A stretch of DNA of 64,000 bases from Lachnospiraceae bacterium. GTDB taxonomy: Bacteria > Bacillota > Clostridia > Lachnospirales > Lachnospiraceae. Numbering within the stretch: position 1 is the first letter of the stretch; the number at the start of each line of letters is the position of its first letter. Below, piece after piece: positions 62,724 through 64,000 of this stretch. The stretch spans positions 124,001-188,000 of the forward strand of contig CABJAB010000005.1 of assembly GCA_902363445.1 (NCBI GenBank). Direction: 5' to 3'. The notes below the pieces were generated by a model that worked only from the letters and a program-made list of their open reading frames with translations, was not told the origin of the DNA and did not search any database. A program made the position numbers and the translations under genes.

Positions 62724-64000
62724 ATGGAAAAAGTGAGAGAAAAGGGAAATATCTGGGGACTTCTCCCCATAGGCGTATTCTTGGTCCTGTTTCTGGGCGT
62801 GGGTTTGATAAGCGGGGATTTCTATGCGATGCCTGCCATTGTGGCGTTTCTGATCGCCCTCTTGGTAGCTTTCGTACAGAACAGGAAGCTGCCATTTTCC
62901 GAGAAGCTCAAGGTGATAGCAAAGGGAGTGGGGGACGAGAACATCATTACCATGTGCCTGATCTTTTTGGCGGCCGGAGCATTTTCAGGCGCGGTAAAGG
63001 CAGCGGGCGGGGCGGACAGTACAGTAGCCCTGGGCCTTTATATCCTTCCGCCGAAGATTGCTGTGGCGGGGCTCATGCTGATCGGGTGCTTTATGTCGAT
63101 TTCCATGGGCACCAGTATGGGGACCATAGGAGCGCTGGCTCCCATAGCTGTGGGAATCAGCCAGAAGACAGGATTTTCCATGGCTATCTGTATCGGGGCG
63201 GTTGTCAGCGGTGCTATGTTCGGCGATAATCTGTCCATGATTTCCGATACCACCATCGCAGCGGTCCGGACCCAGGGCTGTGAGATGAGAGACAAATTCA
63301 GGGAAAATTTCCTGCTGGTCCTTCCGGCAGCAGTGGTCTCGCTGGTCATATATGTGCTCATCAGCCGGAATACCTCGTTTCAAGTGGCTCTGGAGGGGAG
63401 TTTCAATCTCTGGCAGGTGCTTCCCTACATCGTTGTGCTGATCGGAGCGCTGGCAGGAGTTAATGTATTCCTGGTGCTGATTGGCGGTACGGTCCTTTCA
63501 CTGATCGCCGGAGTAGGCACCGGGACGATCGCGCTGTCCCAGATGTTTTCCGTAATGGGAGAAGGCGTGACTTCCATGTATGATATCACCGTCATTTCCA
63601 TCATTGTGGCCTGTATTGTTTCTTTAGTGAAGAAAAACGGAGGGATCACCTGCATCCTGAATCTGATCCACAAAAGGATCCATGGAAAAAAGGGCGGTGA
63701 ACTGGGGATTGCTGTCCTGTCGGTGCTGGTGGATATGGCGACGGCCAACAATACTGTGGCGATCGTGATCGCCGGGCCGATTGCAAAGGAGATTAGTACA
63801 GATTATGGAATTTCACCCAGGCGGACAGCTTCACTGCTGGATATTTTTGCTTCTGTGACTCAGGGACTGATTCCCTATGGGGCGCAGCTTTTGCTGGCGG
63901 CGGGGCAGACGGGGCTGTCGCCTCTTCAGATCATTCCCTACACGTTTTACCCGGTGATAATGGGTGTGACCGTTGTCATCTTTATCATGCTGAGAAAGCA
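62724..64000 (+). CDS. NhaC-family Na+/H+ antiporter, 3' end cut off by window
   Basis: At least 425 residues, open to the window edge and so nearly complete for the family. It begins MEKVREKGNIWGLLPIGVFL, and TM helices follow throughout. Conserved blocks are CFMSISMGTSMGTIGALAPI, FGDNLSMISDTTIAAV and LVDMATANNTVAIVIAGPIA, the cation-site segments of NhaC proteins. It is only distantly similar to the nhaC gene of the hyu operon (GDNLSMISDTT here, GDKMSPFSDTT there). Start ATG is seven bases after GAGGAG; an ATG five bases earlier is out of frame and closes at once. Neighbouring genes give no hint of substrate. Confidence 0.9.
   Translation, partial: MEKVREKGNIWGLLPIGVFLVLFLGVGLISGDFYAMPAIVAFLIALLVAFVQNRKLPFSEKLKVIAKGVGDENIITMCLIFLAAGAFSGAVKAAGGADSTVALGLYILPPKIAVAGLMLIGCFMSISMGTSMGTIGALAPIAVGISQKTGFSMAICIGAVVSGAMFGDNLSMISDTTIAAVRTQGCEMRDKFRENFLLVLPAAVVSLVIYVLISRNTSFQVALEGSFNLWQVLPYIVVLIGALAGVNVFLVLIGGTVLSLIAGVGTGTIALSQMFSVMGEGVTSMYDITVISIIVACIVSLVKKNGGITCILNLIHKRIHGKKGGELGIAVLSVLVDMATANNTVAIVIAGPIAKEISTDYGISPRRTASLLDIFASVTQGLIPYGAQLLLAAGQTGLSPLQIIPYTFYPVIMGVTVVIFIMLRK

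Noticed and set aside
62719..62739. Start of the second NhaC gene at ATG 62719
   Set aside because: That frame closes after five codons; the ATG at 62724 is correctly spaced from GAGGAG and opens the antiporter frame.

Overview
The window looks like chromosome of a spore-forming anaerobe of the class Clostridia, most likely family Lachnospiraceae; genus cannot be set from sequence alone. Reasons: G+C a little above half, AGGAGG-type ribosome binding sites with frequent GTG and TTG starts, sporulation genes (gpr, spoIIP, a GerMN lipoprotein), the Firmicute block rpsT / gpr-spoIIP-lepA-hemW-hrcA-grpE-dnaK-dnaJ with a perfect CIRCE operator, and oxygen-sparing metabolism (iron-sulfur aldo/keto reductase, flavodoxin-like oxidoreductase). 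No rRNA, tRNA, CRISPR array, phage or intact insertion sequence was recognised.

Layout. 0-3 kb: end of a MacB-type ABC exporter. 3-5.7 kb: DeoR regulator divergent from a PfkB sugar kinase, plus an SGNH hydrolase. 5.7-9.3 kb: chorismate synthase coupled to a UvrA paralogue that lacks the UvrB-binding region. 9.5-14 kb: HAD phosphatase, glycerophosphodiesterase, metallo-hydrolase, a zinc-ribbon membrane protein and a split chromate transporter. 14.1-19.3 kb: glgB, mscS, typA. 19.4-23.6 kb: a TetR-controlled heterodimeric ABC exporter. 23.8-25.4 kb: flavoprotein and CorA. 25.4-32.9 kb: arginine biosynthesis, argG divergent from argC-argJ-[NSS transporter]-argB-argD around a promoter region with ARG-box-like sites. 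33-41.9 kb: YdcZ-type transporter, ComEA-like lipoprotein, response regulator, histidine kinase, GerMN lipoprotein, ComEC, a sugar kinase and holA. 42.7-48 kb: hyuA-hyuB-nhaC operon. 48.4-49.5 kb: aldo/keto reductase. 49.6-62 kb: translation, sporulation and heat-shock block. 62.7 kb to the end: a second, incomplete NhaC antiporter.

The most unusual content lies between genes. A repeat of about 360 bases (family A) occurs as two full copies, one nearly full copy and two internally deleted copies, at 12.6, 32.9, 42.4, 56.2 and 62.2 kb. It has imperfect terminal inverted repeats and a multi-hairpin core closed by a 13-bp stem whose bases co-vary between copies. A second repeat (family B, about 320 bases) lies directly upstream of A at 42.0 and 55.9 kb, and as a 70-base stub at 62.6 kb; one of its hairpins shows two compensatory base-pair changes. 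The outermost bases of the composite are also an inverted repeat. Two deleted A copies supply the stop codons of argD and of a chromate transporter gene at the same position in the repeat. This family of structured, apparently mobile elements is the best candidate for something undescribed.

Other points worth attention: the RR-HK-GerMN-lipoprotein order, which parallels actinobacterial mtrA-mtrB-lpqB; a TetR gene with no canonical start codon in front of its DNA-binding domain; and a leader hairpin that would hide the ribosome binding site of the transporter inside the arginine cluster.
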